Translations under genes and position numbers: made by a program
In this document: piece by piece, positions 1 to 11,077 of the stretch
Layout of the letters: every line of letters begins with the position of its first letter
Position numbering within the stretch: position 1 is the first letter of the stretch
Notes under the pieces: generated by a model
Told to the model about the DNA's origin: nothing
The model's input: only the letters and a program-made list of their open reading frames with translations
The model's database searches: none
Assembly: GCA_033060915.1 (NCBI GenBank)
Contig: CM065388.1
Span: forward strand, 38,582,501 to 38,646,500
Length of the DNA stretch: 64,000 nucleotides
Direction: 5' to 3'
Origin: Euryodendron excelsum
Taxonomy: Eukaryota > Streptophyta > Magnoliopsida > Ericales > Pentaphylacaceae

Positions 1-439
1 ACGGAGTCAACTGGTCCCATATAGAATAAATCCGAGGCAAGAAGGCACTGATAGACTGGCCAGGGTCCTGTCGCAGTCGGCATAGGGAAGTCAGAAGCTG
101 ATACTGATAAGCTAGATCAGCAGTAGTGTATCTGGTAGCCAGAAAGTCCCAGATGGCATGAGCAGTATCAAATCTCCCAAACTGTAGGCTAATGGAGGGA
201 ATAGAAGTATTGCGAAACCATGTGATAATCTGATGATTCTTACTATCCCACTCCTCAAGACGCTCAGTATACTCAGCAGCTGTTTCAGTATCACTCTTAA
301 CTGGTGCCTCAATATCGCTAGTGGCATAACGCCAAAGCTTCCTTCCCTTGAGGAAACTAGACATCGCCTGAGACCATGGTATATAATTGGGACCCTCCAA
401 AGTAACAACAATAGGTCTGGAAACCTCAGATCGATCCAT
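1..439 (-). CDS. copia gag polyprotein, N-terminal part
   Basis: The frame opens with ATG at 439-437, after an in-frame TAG at 451-449, and runs 146 codons to the window edge without a stop. The visible protein has the plant copia Gag features: an early YIPWSQAM segment (tryptophan in the N-terminal Gag box), then WDSKNHQIITW, and FDTAHAIWDFLATRY, typical of the UBN2/Retrotran_gag_2 domain. Gag would package the element's RNA in the cytoplasm. The start is fixed by the upstream stop. The zinc knuckle and pol domains are outside the window. Confidence 0.85.
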   Translation of the reverse strand, partial: MDRSEVSRPIVVTLEGPNYIPWSQAMSSFLKGRKLWRYATSDIEAPVKSDTETAAEYTERLEEWDSKNHQIITWFRNTSIPSISLQFGRFDTAHAIWDFLATRYTTADLAYQYQLLTSLCRLRQDPGQSISAFLPRIYSIWDQLTP

Positions 440-819
440 AGTGAATAACTAGGAGCAGAAACAATCGAACCAGTAGAAAAGAGTGCCAAAAAATAGTGAC
501 TATAGGACTAACAGAGGTGAAATAGCAAAAACTAAATGCAGAACCAGAGTCAGAAGGCCCAAATTACTCAAGAGCCACAGTGAACCGGACCAAAACAGCC
601 AAGCAAATCAGTGAACCGGCCAGAGAAGTGACTAACATGATCAAAACAGTAAAATCCGCACAGAATTTGGCAAAACAGAGACCAAAAACAGGTTCAGAAG
701 GCCGAAATTAGCTAGGAACCGGCCTTGTCTAGAGCAAAAGCAGCCAAAACATGAGTGAACCAGGCAAAATAATCAAGAAAACTGACTTGAACCGGTTCAG
801 ACCAGACTGGTTGAACCAC

Positions 820-965
820 AGGCTGACGCGGCAGAGACGTGGCAGAGCGGGCCCTGAACGGTGACGTGGCAGGATGACGTGGCGGCTGACGTGGGCGATG
901 ACGTGAAGGATGACGTCAGCAAGATGACGTCAGCGTGATGACGCAGAGGGGACGTCAGGCGAGTG
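820..965 (-). promoter_or_regulatory. cluster of TGACGT motifs in the copia leader
   Basis: About 145 bp holds six copies of TGACGT on the plus strand, two of them extended to TGACGTCA (CRE/TGA-type bZIP palindrome), plus one reversed GACGTCA copy. They are spaced roughly 10-20 bp apart. The block lies downstream of the 5' LTR in the element's own direction. TGACGT is the core of as-1/TGA bZIP sites in plants. That it acts as a regulator here is inference. Confidence 0.45.
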
Positions 966-1275
966 GGTGGCGCGCGTGGATGCGCATGAGCGAAGATCGA
1001 CGCGCCTCTGGCGCGTGCTGGCGCTGCCGAGAGTAGATCGGACGCGCCACCCTTTGACCGGCGCGTGGGGGCGCGTGCAAGGCTTTCTGTGGTGGTTTTT
1101 GATGAATCTGAGATGAGGATTTTGGGGGGAATCAGATGGTGTTTTTAAAATTGAGTTTTGAGGACTTTCAAGTGTTCGGTACTCACAGATATAGGTCGAA
1201 ATTGGACAGAAATTGAAGGGAAATCAGTGAAACGGACACAGGAAAAAAAAACAGAACTCAGGAATAGGCAACCAT

Positions 1276-1288
1276 GGCTCTGATACCA
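1276..1288 (-). other. primer-binding site, initiator-tRNA-Met type
   Basis: The minus strand reads TGGTATCAGAGCC directly next to the LTR end, complementary to the 3' end of plant initiator tRNA-Met. This is the usual primer for copia reverse transcription and fixes element orientation as minus. Confidence 0.93.
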
Positions 1289-1495
1289 TGTTAGAATGAT
1301 GAAGATATATATATAATATATATATATATATATTGTTGAAGATGAAGAAAGAGACGGAGAGAGAAAAATATAAACTTGTATATATCAGAAGCAGTGAAGT
1401 ACAATCAATAGAAACAACATATATATAGGCTAACCCTAGAAAGAGATAAAAAGACTAAACTACCCCCAGGCTATATACATATATATACATCAACA
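1289..1495 (-). repeat. 5' LTR of the copia element (207 bp)
   Basis: On the plus strand the LTR starts TGTTAGAATG right after the PBS and ends ATCAACA, so it has the TG..CA ends. It contains (TA)n runs at both ends, which make exact internal motifs hard to read. The distal LTR is not in the window, so the outer boundary rests on the TG..CA rule alone. Confidence 0.75.
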
Positions 1496-1788
1496 AAATT
1501 ATTGAATACTTTTAATAAATCCCAATATTCGAACAAACTGTTATCAAATAAAAACCTAAATTCCTAATAATAAACCAAAATCTCTTAGGGCGAGTGGATT
1601 CGAGGGAAGAGATCATAGTCTTTCAACTCATCTTGAATTGTCACGAAATAGCTTTGGGGCCTTGTTCCGATCCTGGATACATATCTCTTTTTCTACGTAC
1701 CGTGCTATAAGATCGCATAGATTACTATCGATTCCAGTCTGCTCAATTTATTTAAGATTCAAAATTGAAATGCTTCATATTTTATTTA
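1496..1788. other. AT-rich intergenic stretch
   Basis: No gene, repeat pair or RNA feature is visible here. It lies between the copia LTR and the fold-back MITE. Confidence 0.5.
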
Positions 1789-2181
1789 GTAGTAATTACA
1801 CTTTATCTGCTTGTGGTTTGAGTTAGAGTCAGATGACCTCCCTGTGATTTAAAAGTGAACATAAGATTCCCTGTGATTTGGATTTATTTGCAAAATATAT
1901 GAAAACCATTAGATTTAACAGAAATTCTATCAAATTAGAATATCAAAAAGACGATTTGGCCTTTTTTTGAAAGATAACCCTTTATTTTGGTATAAAATAG
2001 CCAAATCATCTTTTTGATATTCTAATTTAAAAAGGTAGTTTGACGAAAATAACTCTATCACAGAATTTCCATTCATTTTCCAAATAAATCTAAATCACAT
2101 GGGGTTATATATTCACTTTTAAATCACAAAGGGTCATCTAATTTTGACTCAAACCACAATGAGGTAAAGTATAATCACCTC
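1789..2181. mobile_element. fold-back MITE, Mutator-like (393 bp, 9-bp TSD)
   Basis: The left arm and the reverse complement of the right arm match almost over the whole element: ends GTAGTAATTACACTTTATC versus GAGGTGATTATACTTTACC, then TGTGGTTTGAGT, GTGATTTAAAAGTGAA and, near the centre, ATTAGAATATCAAAAAGA. It is flanked by a perfect 9-bp direct repeat TTTTATTTA (1780-1788 and 2182-2190). A 9-bp duplication is the hallmark of Mutator-like transposition. There is no transposase, so it is non-autonomous. A transcript would fold into one long hairpin. Confidence 0.85.
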
Positions 2182-2190
2182 TTTTATTTA

Positions 2191-3119
2191 TTCAACTATT
2201 AATATTAATTAACCATATCAAATAACTATTTTTACGTAGATCATAAGTCAAAAAGCAATAGGAAGTAGAATGGACTGTTTGGTAGCAATATTTGCGTCCT
2301 TGGAATAGCCCCTACCAGTGGCATCTAGGGTTTTTCCATTTATGAAGTCGGAACTCCTTGCGTTAATTCTGTTTGAATTCTATGGATCTCCTTTCATTAC
2401 ACGCACACTCATGTTTTGTAACGAAAATGGTTCAAAATGATATTTTTGAGCTTGCTACTACTCTCCAAAAATGGTTTTCAAGCAAAACCCTCCCTCTTGT
2501 AACATTGATTTTAGTCCTCTCATGGACCTATTCTTGGCTTCAAAAAGGTGTTTCAATCTTTATCCCATGACAAAGCCCTCTCAAAACGCTTTATGAAGTT
2601 TTCAAAGATCTCTCTTTCCAAGTTTTCAAAGGTTTCCAACTTGTTTTCAAGGTTTTCATGAGTTTCTTCCCTGCTAATTAACCTCTAACTATGAGAGAAG
2701 CTCTCTTGAAATCATGATTAAAGCCGTAATATCCAAAACCACCTTCTAAAAGGGGTTGTTATGATTTGCAGAGAGATGTACAAGTTGCTAGAGGGCGCTT
2801 TTAGCGAAAGGAACTCTTAGAAAATTTCTCATACAATGGAATAGTAAAATGAAAACATTCTGGAACTAAAAAGATAGTTATTAAATAATTTGCACAGCAT
2901 AAACACATTCCTCCAAAGATGGATATTCTCTGAGAAGAGATTAATTTTTACATTAAATTTGAAAGTCAAAAGTTACATCGTATTAATTTTTACATTCCTC
3001 CCAAGATACACATATTTATTCTTAGAACAACACATACCAAACACTATAAATGCAGAAAACATAAAACAATCCATACGCTCGTTGGCCTAATAAAGCAAAG
3101 AACACCACCAGGATCAGTG
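2191..3119. other. intergenic, downstream of the DUF247 gene
   Basis: AT-rich DNA with only short open frames on both strands. The last 100-200 bases before 3120 presumably hold the 3' UTR of the DUF247 gene. I see no other feature. Confidence 0.4.
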
Positions 3120-4556
3120 CTAAGCAAACAAAGGAATTAGGGCCACCAGAGTCTGTATGACAGCGAGGAGGAGGAGAAAAGTGGCTGCGATTGTTGAAAC
3201 ACCAGCCCATGGATTGCTGAAATAATTATGCCTCAAGTTTGCCATCGCTTTGTTCCAACTTTTATCACAATGAGCATTTATTTTCTTGCATAGTTGAGAG
3301 TAATAGAAGTTAGGACAAATGATTATTCGATCACCCATCCTGTTGAACACTTGAGCCACTTCATCGTCATTTCCAAGCATGTTGTCAATAATGTTATGGC
3401 GACGAAGTTTGTTAGCATCTGCTTCGGTGTTGATAAGTAGATTCATGAAGTATGTGTAATCAGTGAAATATTTTGGCTCGTCAACCGGACAATGTTGTTC
3501 ATAGGCAATGATATTACGAAAGACACTATCTGTCGAATCAGTGACTGAAAACTGCGGAATTTTCAACACACCATGTTCGAATTTTATATCGAACATGCTG
3601 ACCTTATTGTGACTAATCTCATCACCAACCCCTACAACCCCCATGAACTTGACACCAGCCTCCTCAAGCTCCATCACACACGGCATTTTATTGCAAATTT
3701 CGTCATTTGAGCTAGAGCTTGAGCTTTCCTCTGGGCAAGCCTCTCTAGAAGACGAGGGAACACAAACATTATGCATTAGGTCAAGGAAATGCTTGCTTTC
3801 ACTAGTATCAAAGTTGTTGGAGTTATCCCCAGCTTGAGGTAGCATCGCAGTGACAAAACCCGAAGCTAGGATCTCGAATGGGGGGAATAGAAGGTTTGGC
3901 ATTGAGGTCATGTCAAACAATTCAGAGAGAATAAAAAATGGAAGTTGGTTTTCAACTAGGATCAAGTCGCTGAAAATTTGCGTCGCCATCCAACTTTCTT
4001 TGAAAATAGGGTCACTATCCACTTGTAATTGTCTCATAATTTCCATCGCGTTTTCTTTTGCAATAGGGTCACGACTCACATATTGTAAAGCTGTTAGAAA
4101 AGATTTGCGAAGGAACTCAACAACAAAGCAGCCATCAAGCAACATCATTTCAACGAAGCTGTCCTCTCCATGAATATTAATGGGGTTTGCATAACAGTTG
4201 TGAGCTCTATGTTCTAGTTTCGTCATGGCATCTAAGTAGGGGTCGATACTGTGATTCAAGCGTGTTAGAAGCAATTTCAAGTACCGCCTTTTGTGCTCTT
4301 CCATGGGAAGGAATTTGGGGTCCTTTCCATGGTGGTAAGGTCCTATAGAAACTAGCACAGGCGTGTAAGCATCTTTATTTACGTGACGCAATCCTTCATG
4401 CACTCTGAAAATGCAAGGTTCATTCGGTAGGGGAGGCAAACTATAAATACCTTTTGTCATTCTCTCTTTGATATTAGGAGCTGGAAGGACTTTCGCCTCA
4501 ATGTCGATGGGGTGTTGATCCATCACTCTGTCGTTCAACTCCTGTAGGATATTCAT
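3120..4556 (-). CDS. DUF247 family protein (UPF0481-like)
   Basis: Intact intronless frame of 478 codons plus stop, starting with ATG at 4556 and ending TAG. It has the DUF247 landmarks in order: CIFRVHEGLRHVNKDAYTP followed by SIGPYHHG (about residues 47-76), MEEHKRRYL, LDGCFVVEFL, ENQLPFFIL, LEEAGVKF, LKIPQF, a C-terminal block with YTYFMNLLI, and a hydrophobic segment at about 455-477 that looks like the usual C-terminal membrane anchor. Length fits the family (about 400-550 residues). Function is poorly known; some grass members act in self-incompatibility and others are linked to defence. An acidic serine run (EESSSSSS) sits in the variable centre. Nothing suggests decay. Confidence 0.93.
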   Translation of the reverse strand: MNILQELNDRVMDQHPIDIEAKVLPAPNIKERMTKGIYSLPPLPNEPCIFRVHEGLRHVNKDAYTPVLVSIGPYHHGKDPKFLPMEEHKRRYLKLLLTRLNHSIDPYLDAMTKLEHRAHNCYANPINIHGEDSFVEMMLLDGCFVVEFLRKSFLTALQYVSRDPIAKENAMEIMRQLQVDSDPIFKESWMATQIFSDLILVENQLPFFILSELFDMTSMPNLLFPPFEILASGFVTAMLPQAGDNSNNFDTSESKHFLDLMHNVCVPSSSREACPEESSSSSSNDEICNKMPCVMELEEAGVKFMGVVGVGDEISHNKVSMFDIKFEHGVLKIPQFSVTDSTDSVFRNIIAYEQHCPVDEPKYFTDYTYFMNLLINTEADANKLRRHNIIDNMLGNDDEVAQVFNRMGDRIIICPNFYYSQLCKKINAHCDKSWNKAMANLRHNYFSNPWAGVSTIAATFLLLLAVIQTLVALIPLFA

Positions 4557-7500
4557 ATAATTTTAATTTCTAGTTCGCGTAATATTTGTATATAAGAGAG
4601 TCTATGAAAATAAGTGCCACCGGTATTTTTTAAGATGAAAAATTCTATTCCTACGAATTTTTGTACAAGGAGAAGAAAACTCGACAAAAATGGTGAAATG
4701 AATCGAACACAAACGACCACATCAGTTTATATGATAATTTATAGGCACAAAAAAAAAACAAAAAAAGGAAGAAGAGCAAAATAGTAGTAAGCGTTTTTAT
4801 TTGAAATTAATGAAAAGGGCGTTGATCAAACATGAAATGATAATGCAGTCTGCAACCAAGAAGGCACCACAAATAGCCCCTAAGCACGATCTGGTTGTTT
4901 ATTAGAAGGAAAGGGGAAAAGCTAACATAAAGAAATGAAGAAAAAATAAGCCATTAATTTACTACGCTACCAACCACAAGTGACTGCATCTATTGCTGAG
5001 ATTTTGACAAGAAACCCATTTATAATAGGTATTATTATTATAATAAGAAGCATTACTTCTTTTGTGCATATAATAATTATTACTATTATTGTTATTTTGG
5101 ACAATAAAAAAATCATTTTATTATAATCTAAACCCAAAAAAATGTACTCAATTAATTACTAAGTGCGATGGACAATGTTCATCAGTCCTAACATCGTGGT
5201 GTAGTTCATGTCACACTAGGTATGACATTATTTATTTGAAATAAAAATAAGGGAAAAGAATATATTGAATATTGGGATGTAACCACAATTTTGTTTAATG
5301 AGGGCAAAACTTACATAGAACCATGTATTAAATTTTAACAAACCTCATCATTATTTTATTTCCATGTTGAATGGCAACTAATTAAACCCTAACTTCTAAT
5401 AAATTAAAACACTAAATTTAAATGCAATTCAGCAAAATTGTGTCCTTTATGTTAAACTTCGAACGTAAACAAATTTTAAAAAATCAATAGTTAATAATTG
5501 AACATAATTTATAGGCCATAATATGCTAACATACAGCTTAGCACCAGTTAAACTCAAATCAATAATCCATCAAATAACTAAATACATACTGGAACTAATC
5601 CAAATAGTCGATAGTTACATGAGATAATCAATCTAGAAGTGTGAAAAATATTGACAAATTTGCATTTGATTGGAAAAATGGAAAAAGTAAAATTACCACT
5701 AAGTAGACCAACATAAAATATAATGTTGACAATACCATGTTATACAAATGCATCTACATGCTTCATCAAAAAAAAAAAAATGCATATACATGTACATATA
5801 CACTAAAAATTCTTACCCTTTCTAAAATTAGAATCTTAAATATGAAATATGAAGGTCTATTGAACTAGATATAAACTTATCTGTACAAAAAATTGAAAGA
5901 CAAATAAATTAAATGTTTGAGAGTTCATCCCAAAATAGAGGACCAAGATATAGACAATAAAATGGCTAAAAGTCAAGAAGTAATTAAATTTGAGTATGTA
6001 ATTTTAATAACATAAATGGAATAGTGAATGGGTAAAGGTCTTTCAACGTAATAATATTATTTGAAATATGATATCGGAATAGAGAGCTAAGAATTGAAGT
6101 CTTGGATAGAGGGCCGAAAATATAATATTTACTTGCCCGCATAATAAGGGTCAAGAAGATTTTGTGGGAGCATGAGTTCGTCATAGCAAGGTTTTTTAGT
6201 ATAAGCTTCTATTCTTAAATTTTTCATGGTGTTTAAACGTTAGCATGTTTCAATAGGCCATCTATATGGGATCTGCACCAAATGTAGGCTTTAATGTTCA
6301 TACTTAGATTGATAAGGTGAAGAAAAAATCGTTTATTATATAAATGCTACCAACTACATGTGACCGTGTGTTCTGGCACATCTTGACAACAAAACCCACA
6401 AATTATTCCTCATTTATTATACAACTAACAAAATAGTCTCTTATTTAACCTGCCTAAATCCTATATGCTTGTTTCACCTTTACGTGTACAGAAAAAAAGA
6501 ATGGAAATAAGGAAGCGAAAGCACATATAAAATTAAACATAAAAGTATATATGAATACCTGAACATGCATTTTGGTTATCCTGGAACAAGAAGAGAAGGG
6601 GTGGATAATATTTGGAAATTTAAGACCTGTGCGAAGTCTGAAGCAAAGGTGGTTCTTACAAGTGACATTACGCCTGCACTATGAGAGTTTTAAAGGCCTT
6701 TCAAAATTCTTTACTTGTTGGATGCACTCAACAACTATAAAAGATTCGATTGTTAATCTACAAGAAGCCTAGAATCAAGAGACAAAGGGAAGCCCAGTAA
6801 TGGAAGTAAGTAATAAATTTAGGGAAGTTAGTTCAAAGCTGCATTAAAGTGATTCACAAGAAAACTTTAGGATGCCCCGCCTTTCCTGCATACCAAGCAG
6901 TAGGAATCTCCTACACCTTCAACATGTTATACCGCTAAGCATTCACGTATTAATACTTTCAATCCCAATGTCCATTATTTAATGTCATGCACCGAAAACA
7001 TTAGCTCTGAGCGAAAAACATTTCTAAATAATTTGGGGTCCAAAAAATTTTTGTTATTCAAGACGCAGTGGTGTCCAAATAGAATGAAACTTTAGGCATA
7101 ACTGAACTAGATGATTTGAATATGGCATAAAATATTCAAAGCTTTAGGCATAACATTTCTAAATATCGAATGCCCAAAACTCAAAAACTAACCGGATAAA
7201 CTCAGCATTGTCGAGTCCACAGCATCACCCAATATGCACCGTACAAAGCCCAGCAAGTCCCCCGCAACTCGAAACATGAGAAGAGTGGGAAGGCAAAGGG
7301 TCGCACCACCCTTTTTTGAATATGGCAGCCTCGTGGCAGTATAATGTCATGGTTCACGTGCCAGGTCACAGAACTAAATCTTGAGCCTCAATAATATGCC
7401 GTGGCCCTCAACTTCTTCAAAATTCAACTTTTGTCTAGTAATTCTTAGACCGGTAACATCCTCATTAGCCCGGGATACCTCTGAGCTTGCATCGATGCAT

Positions 7501-7660
7501 TTCGGGTCATCACCAAAGAACTGGCAAATCCCAACATGCATAGCTCGGCCGAAGCGTCATTTCTTTCAATCTGACCCAGGAGGTCGTTCTTCCAAGACAT
7601 GTTTTGCTTCGGCGTGGTCTTTCCAGTTAATCGAACATCATGGTCACATCTTCAAAATAA
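4557..7660. other. long AT-rich intergenic region upstream of DUF247
   Basis: About 3.1 kb without a convincing gene. The first few hundred bases should hold the promoter and 5' UTR of the minus-strand DUF247 gene. Open frames are short and lack recognisable motifs. A 55-codon minus-strand stretch within 7381-7560 reads protein-like (GDDPKCIDASSEVSRANEDV) but has no partner exon or identity. Confidence 0.45.
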
Positions 7661-7666
7661 TGTAGC

Positions 7667-8147
7667 CAGTGATGGACCCATGAATTTCTGTTAGAAGGGG
7701 GCAAAATTGAAAAAAAAATTAGTGATATCATTGTACCACGAGGAGCACTTGCATAAGCCGCCAGCTAATGCTAGCATCTTCATTGTACTTTTTACAAATT
7801 ATGCTATTTAGATATAGAAAAAGTAAAAATGGTACTAGATGTAGTACTAAAAACATAAGCGCCACTTTTCTACTAAATTTGTTTTGCTTCTAAACTACAA
7901 ATATAAGGCAAAATTACTTGAATTTTGGAGGGCAAAAGTAAATAACATGGGTTTTGGAAGAGCAATACAATTATTTTATTATCAATACTCCAAAGTATAT
8001 AGGGTATAAGAAATTTTTTCAAAACTTTAGGGGGCCAATACACTTAATTTATCATGAATACTCAAAAGTATATAGGGTATAAGGTAATTTTTCAAAACTT
8101 AAGGGTGGCCGTGGCACCCAGCCCCTTGTGCGTCCGCCATTGATGGC
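7667..8147. mobile_element. decayed terminal-inverted-repeat element
   Basis: The left end GCCAGTGATGGACCCATG and the reverse complement of the right end, GCCATCAATGGCGGACGC, resemble each other and a common plant DNA-transposon end (CAGTGGCGGACC-like). Inside, two tandem copies of about 70 bp (about 7970-8039 and 8040-8110) share AGTATATAGGGTATAAG. No target duplication or transposase is visible. Superfamily unknown, possibly hAT-like. Confidence 0.4.
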
Positions 8148-9563
8148 AGCCACATATCTTTTAACCCAACCACTAAAAGTCTTCTCAAGAGCAACCAACC
8201 TAGAACCAAAATACAGCAAAACATCATACATATGGGTTAGCAGTGGCACAAAACTGGGTCTCACTTTTATGTTTGTCTAACTTTGACGAGCAAAATTTAG
8301 ACAAATAGGGGTAAAATCCAAATTTTGCACCTCAATGCACTGCTCACCAAACCAGAGTTTGATGACCAACCCCTCTATTCTTTCTCTCTCTCTCTCTCTC
8401 TCTCTAGCCTCACATTCCAAAACCAGCCCAATTGGCCCCCCAGCCAAGCCTGACCCTTGTTCAATTGACCGGTCCTGAACTACTTGAGTCTAGCTGAGAT
8501 TTGCCCGATTCTTGGGTCCCAAAGTGCTTTCGTTAATCTGGAGTTCTGCTTATTTTTTGAATTTTCTAGGTCTAGAATTGCTTCCATTTAGCATAAACAC
8601 TTCCCAATTTTTTGGTCCAAAAGAGTTTGCCACTAGCCGAAACTCTGCCCGACAAGAATGGTGAAAACGCTCTTTGCGTAAGCTGGAGTATTGTTATAAT
8701 TTCATGAATACGGGGAGGCCATCTTTCCACCTACCCAGAGTACTATCTAATTTTCAGGCCCGATTGTGCTTTCGACTTGGTAAAATTCTACTTGATTGAA
8801 CGACAAAAACACTCCCTGATTAAGTAAAAATGTTGCCAAAATTTTGCCAATAAAGAGAGAGTCATTCAGACTAGTCGATTTAGATTCCAACGGAAGCCAT
8901 TGTGATGCTATGTTGTCTGGCATGATTTAGACTATATCGAAGCTGTAGCTTGAGGCAAATTCTATATCGACCACACCTCCAACATAGTAGGACTCTTGTC
9001 CCTTTCTTGGCTCCCAACAGGCCCTTGCCTAGCCGTTACTGTACTTGATTTTCAATAACCAAATAGCGTTTGTACTAAGCTGAAAGCCTATCAGAATCAC
9101 TGTAAGTGCGTACATTTAAATTTAAGTAAAAAATACCACCCGTTTCTACTTCCACTCTTGGTCAATTTCCAGTAGCTGATTTACACTTGCATTAGGCATG
9201 TTGCTCAACATATCTATCAAACAACTGCATTTTCAAAATGCCAAATTTCGAACTCATATAATGACGTTTTGACTCATATAAGTTGTCATGATGCCTTATT
9301 TTAAATCCAAAAATTGTATTTTTGACAAATTTTAAGCAGTCGTAATGCCAAGTTTAAACTTGAAAAATAATTTTGAATAACAAACGTCCAGACCATCATC
9401 ATGAGTCACTATACTTTTGTACCAGACATAGGTGACCCTCCAAACTAATAAAAATACACTTCCTTGAAAAAGTCTAATTTTCTTAACAAAAGCTCATACT
9501 ATTGTCACGGGTTTTAACACGTATGCTCTACAATAATTGCCAGATGGACCTTCCATGCTAGAA
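8148..9563. other. intergenic, no gene seen
   Basis: Mixed-composition DNA with only short open frames. It contains a (CT)n microsatellite at 8383-8405. Nothing else is recognisable. Confidence 0.45.
8383..8405 (+). repeat. (CT)n microsatellite
   Basis: About 11 uninterrupted CT units in intergenic DNA. Confidence 0.9.
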
Positions 9564-9596
9564 ATACCTATTGGCCTGAAACAATAACCTAATTGT

Positions 9597-9598
<2 letters not shown>

Positions 9599-9632
<34 letters not shown>
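9599..9632 (+). repeat. 34-nt poly-G tract
   Basis: Uninterrupted run of 34 G inside the left LTR. The homologous position in the right LTR has five G, and the related solo LTR at 20343 has seven. It is either a real homopolymer expansion or a base-calling/assembly error. Confidence 0.95.
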
Positions 9633-9633
<1 letters not shown>

Positions 9634-10274
9634 AGGGGAGGAGGAAGGTGGTGAATTGGGTTTTTTTTCAAAAAATAATTAAGGCAATAAAACCAATATG
9701 AAAAATATAAAAATGAATGGATTAGTAATTCAAGGCATGATATGAATGCAAGCCAATCAATGCAATGCAACAAGCAAGATACTATAGTGCAAAAAATAAA
9801 ACAGAGCAAGGAAAACACCAAGATTTTATAGAGGTTTAGCCTTCATTTACCTACGTCCTCTCTTCCTTGATTCCTTCAAGGGGATCATCCACTATGTAAA
9901 AGTACTCTTTACACAACTTGCAGTTTCTCCAAGTGCCAGCTCACTTTTTATAAGAATTTACACCAATATCTCAAACTCCAACTGATTTTGTTCAAGATTC
10001 ACTTAAATTTACAAGTATTTTTGCCTAAGAACACTCAAAATTATAGGTTATAACCCAACCCAACAGTAAAGAAGTAGTTTGATACAATGGGTACTATCAC
10101 AAAGAGTAAATATACAAGTTGCAGCTCAATAAATAACCTCACAGATGAGGAACAAGACGAATATATCAATGAAGTGCATAGTATGCTGGCAAATCTGGTG
10201 TATGGCCTTTATGATATTGTATCTTGCTACATAAATGCTTTAGAGACCTTATATATACAGTCTTATATCATATC

Positions 10275-10285
10275 TAGCCGTTAGA
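10275..10285 (-). promoter_or_regulatory. MSA-like element next to a TATA box, left LTR
   Basis: The minus strand reads TCTAACGGCTA, a perfect match to the plant mitosis-specific-activator consensus YCYAACGGYYA bound by three-repeat MYB factors. A TATATA run (about 10250-10257) lies about 20 bp downstream in the LTR's direction, so this is the likely U3 core promoter. Confidence 0.55.
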
Positions 10286-11077
10286 GAGTGGAAAGAGTGC
10301 ATTTAATACGAACTGAGTACTATAGAACGTTCAAAAATATTACTGTTACTGCCCAGATTTCTTTCAAGTGTTGACTCTTATATAAGAGTGTCGACACTTA
10401 CTACTTTAGTTCTCTTATCCGACCCATCTAGAACTACCGGTATCAACTCTCGTATAAAGGTGTCGACTCTTCCTGCTTTAGTTCTCTTCTTTAAGGTCAT
10501 AAGTCTAGAAGGGATCAACTCCTTTAAAAGGGTGTCAGCGCGTGCCTTGCTTCTTTAACCTTCATTATGACTTAAGCAACTGGCTTTAAAATCATCAATA
10601 GCTTCTTCAATTTATCCAATAAGTCCTTCAAGACATCAAGTCTCCAAAACTCCTTCAAACAAACTTGAACATGTAGGGTAATTTCAATCTCCTATTTAAG
10701 ATGAAGTTGATTCAATAAATTCTTTTTAAGGCTCCTCTAACAATCTTCAAGTCATTCAATCCATTATGATACGCATCCAAAACTTCTCTTTCTTTCTTTA
10801 ATGTTTGTTAATCACTATGAGCACCTTCAATTTCTTCGAGAATAAGATTATCCAAATAATCTTCTTGTAAGGTTAACCAACCAATCATCTAATTAACACA
10901 CTCAACCTCATTTTGTCAAACTTCCATACTTTAAACTTCCAACCACCTTTTCATGATGATTATTCTTAAACAAGGAATGAGATGGAAATAATAAATAGAT
11001 TTCTGCACATAAACTAAATTCATTAGTAAAACAATATAATATTTTGTTATCATCAAAATCAAGGCATGTAATCAACA

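Larger units (their letters stand above)
1..1495 (-). mobile_element. Ty1/copia LTR retrotransposon, 5' part, truncated by the window edge
   Basis: Read on the minus strand the order is LTR (1495-1289), primer-binding site (1288-1276), long leader (about 1275-440) and the start of gag (439-1). This is the canonical order of a Ty1/copia element whose pol and 3' LTR lie beyond the window. The gag frame is open over the visible part, so the copy may be fairly young. The leader is unusually long (about 835 bp) and strongly GC-rich between 820 and 1080, unlike the AT-rich surroundings. I do not assign a lineage. Confidence 0.88.
9569..11077 (-). repeat. 3' LTR of the Sirevirus-like element (1509 bp)
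   Basis: It aligns along its length with 15065-16589: the same start (T[A/G]TTGGCC/TCG AAACAATAACC), the CCACTATGTAAAAGT block, the TAGCCGTTAGAGAGTGGA block, GTCGAC repeats and the end AATCAACA. It differs in carrying a 34-nt G run (9599-9632) where the other LTR has five G, and two rather than three GTCGAC repeat units. Confidence 0.92.

Noticed and set aside
112..489. Minus-strand open frame of 125 codons
   Set aside because: It is a shadow in the wrong frame; the true gag frame (439 to 1) carries the family motifs.
1276..1288. tRNA gene
   Set aside because: Only the 13-base complement of a tRNA 3' end, i.e. a primer-binding site. No full tRNA gene is visible in the window.
9558..9821. 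Polyproline open frame on the minus strand
   Set aside because: Produced by the 34-nt G run inside the LTR.
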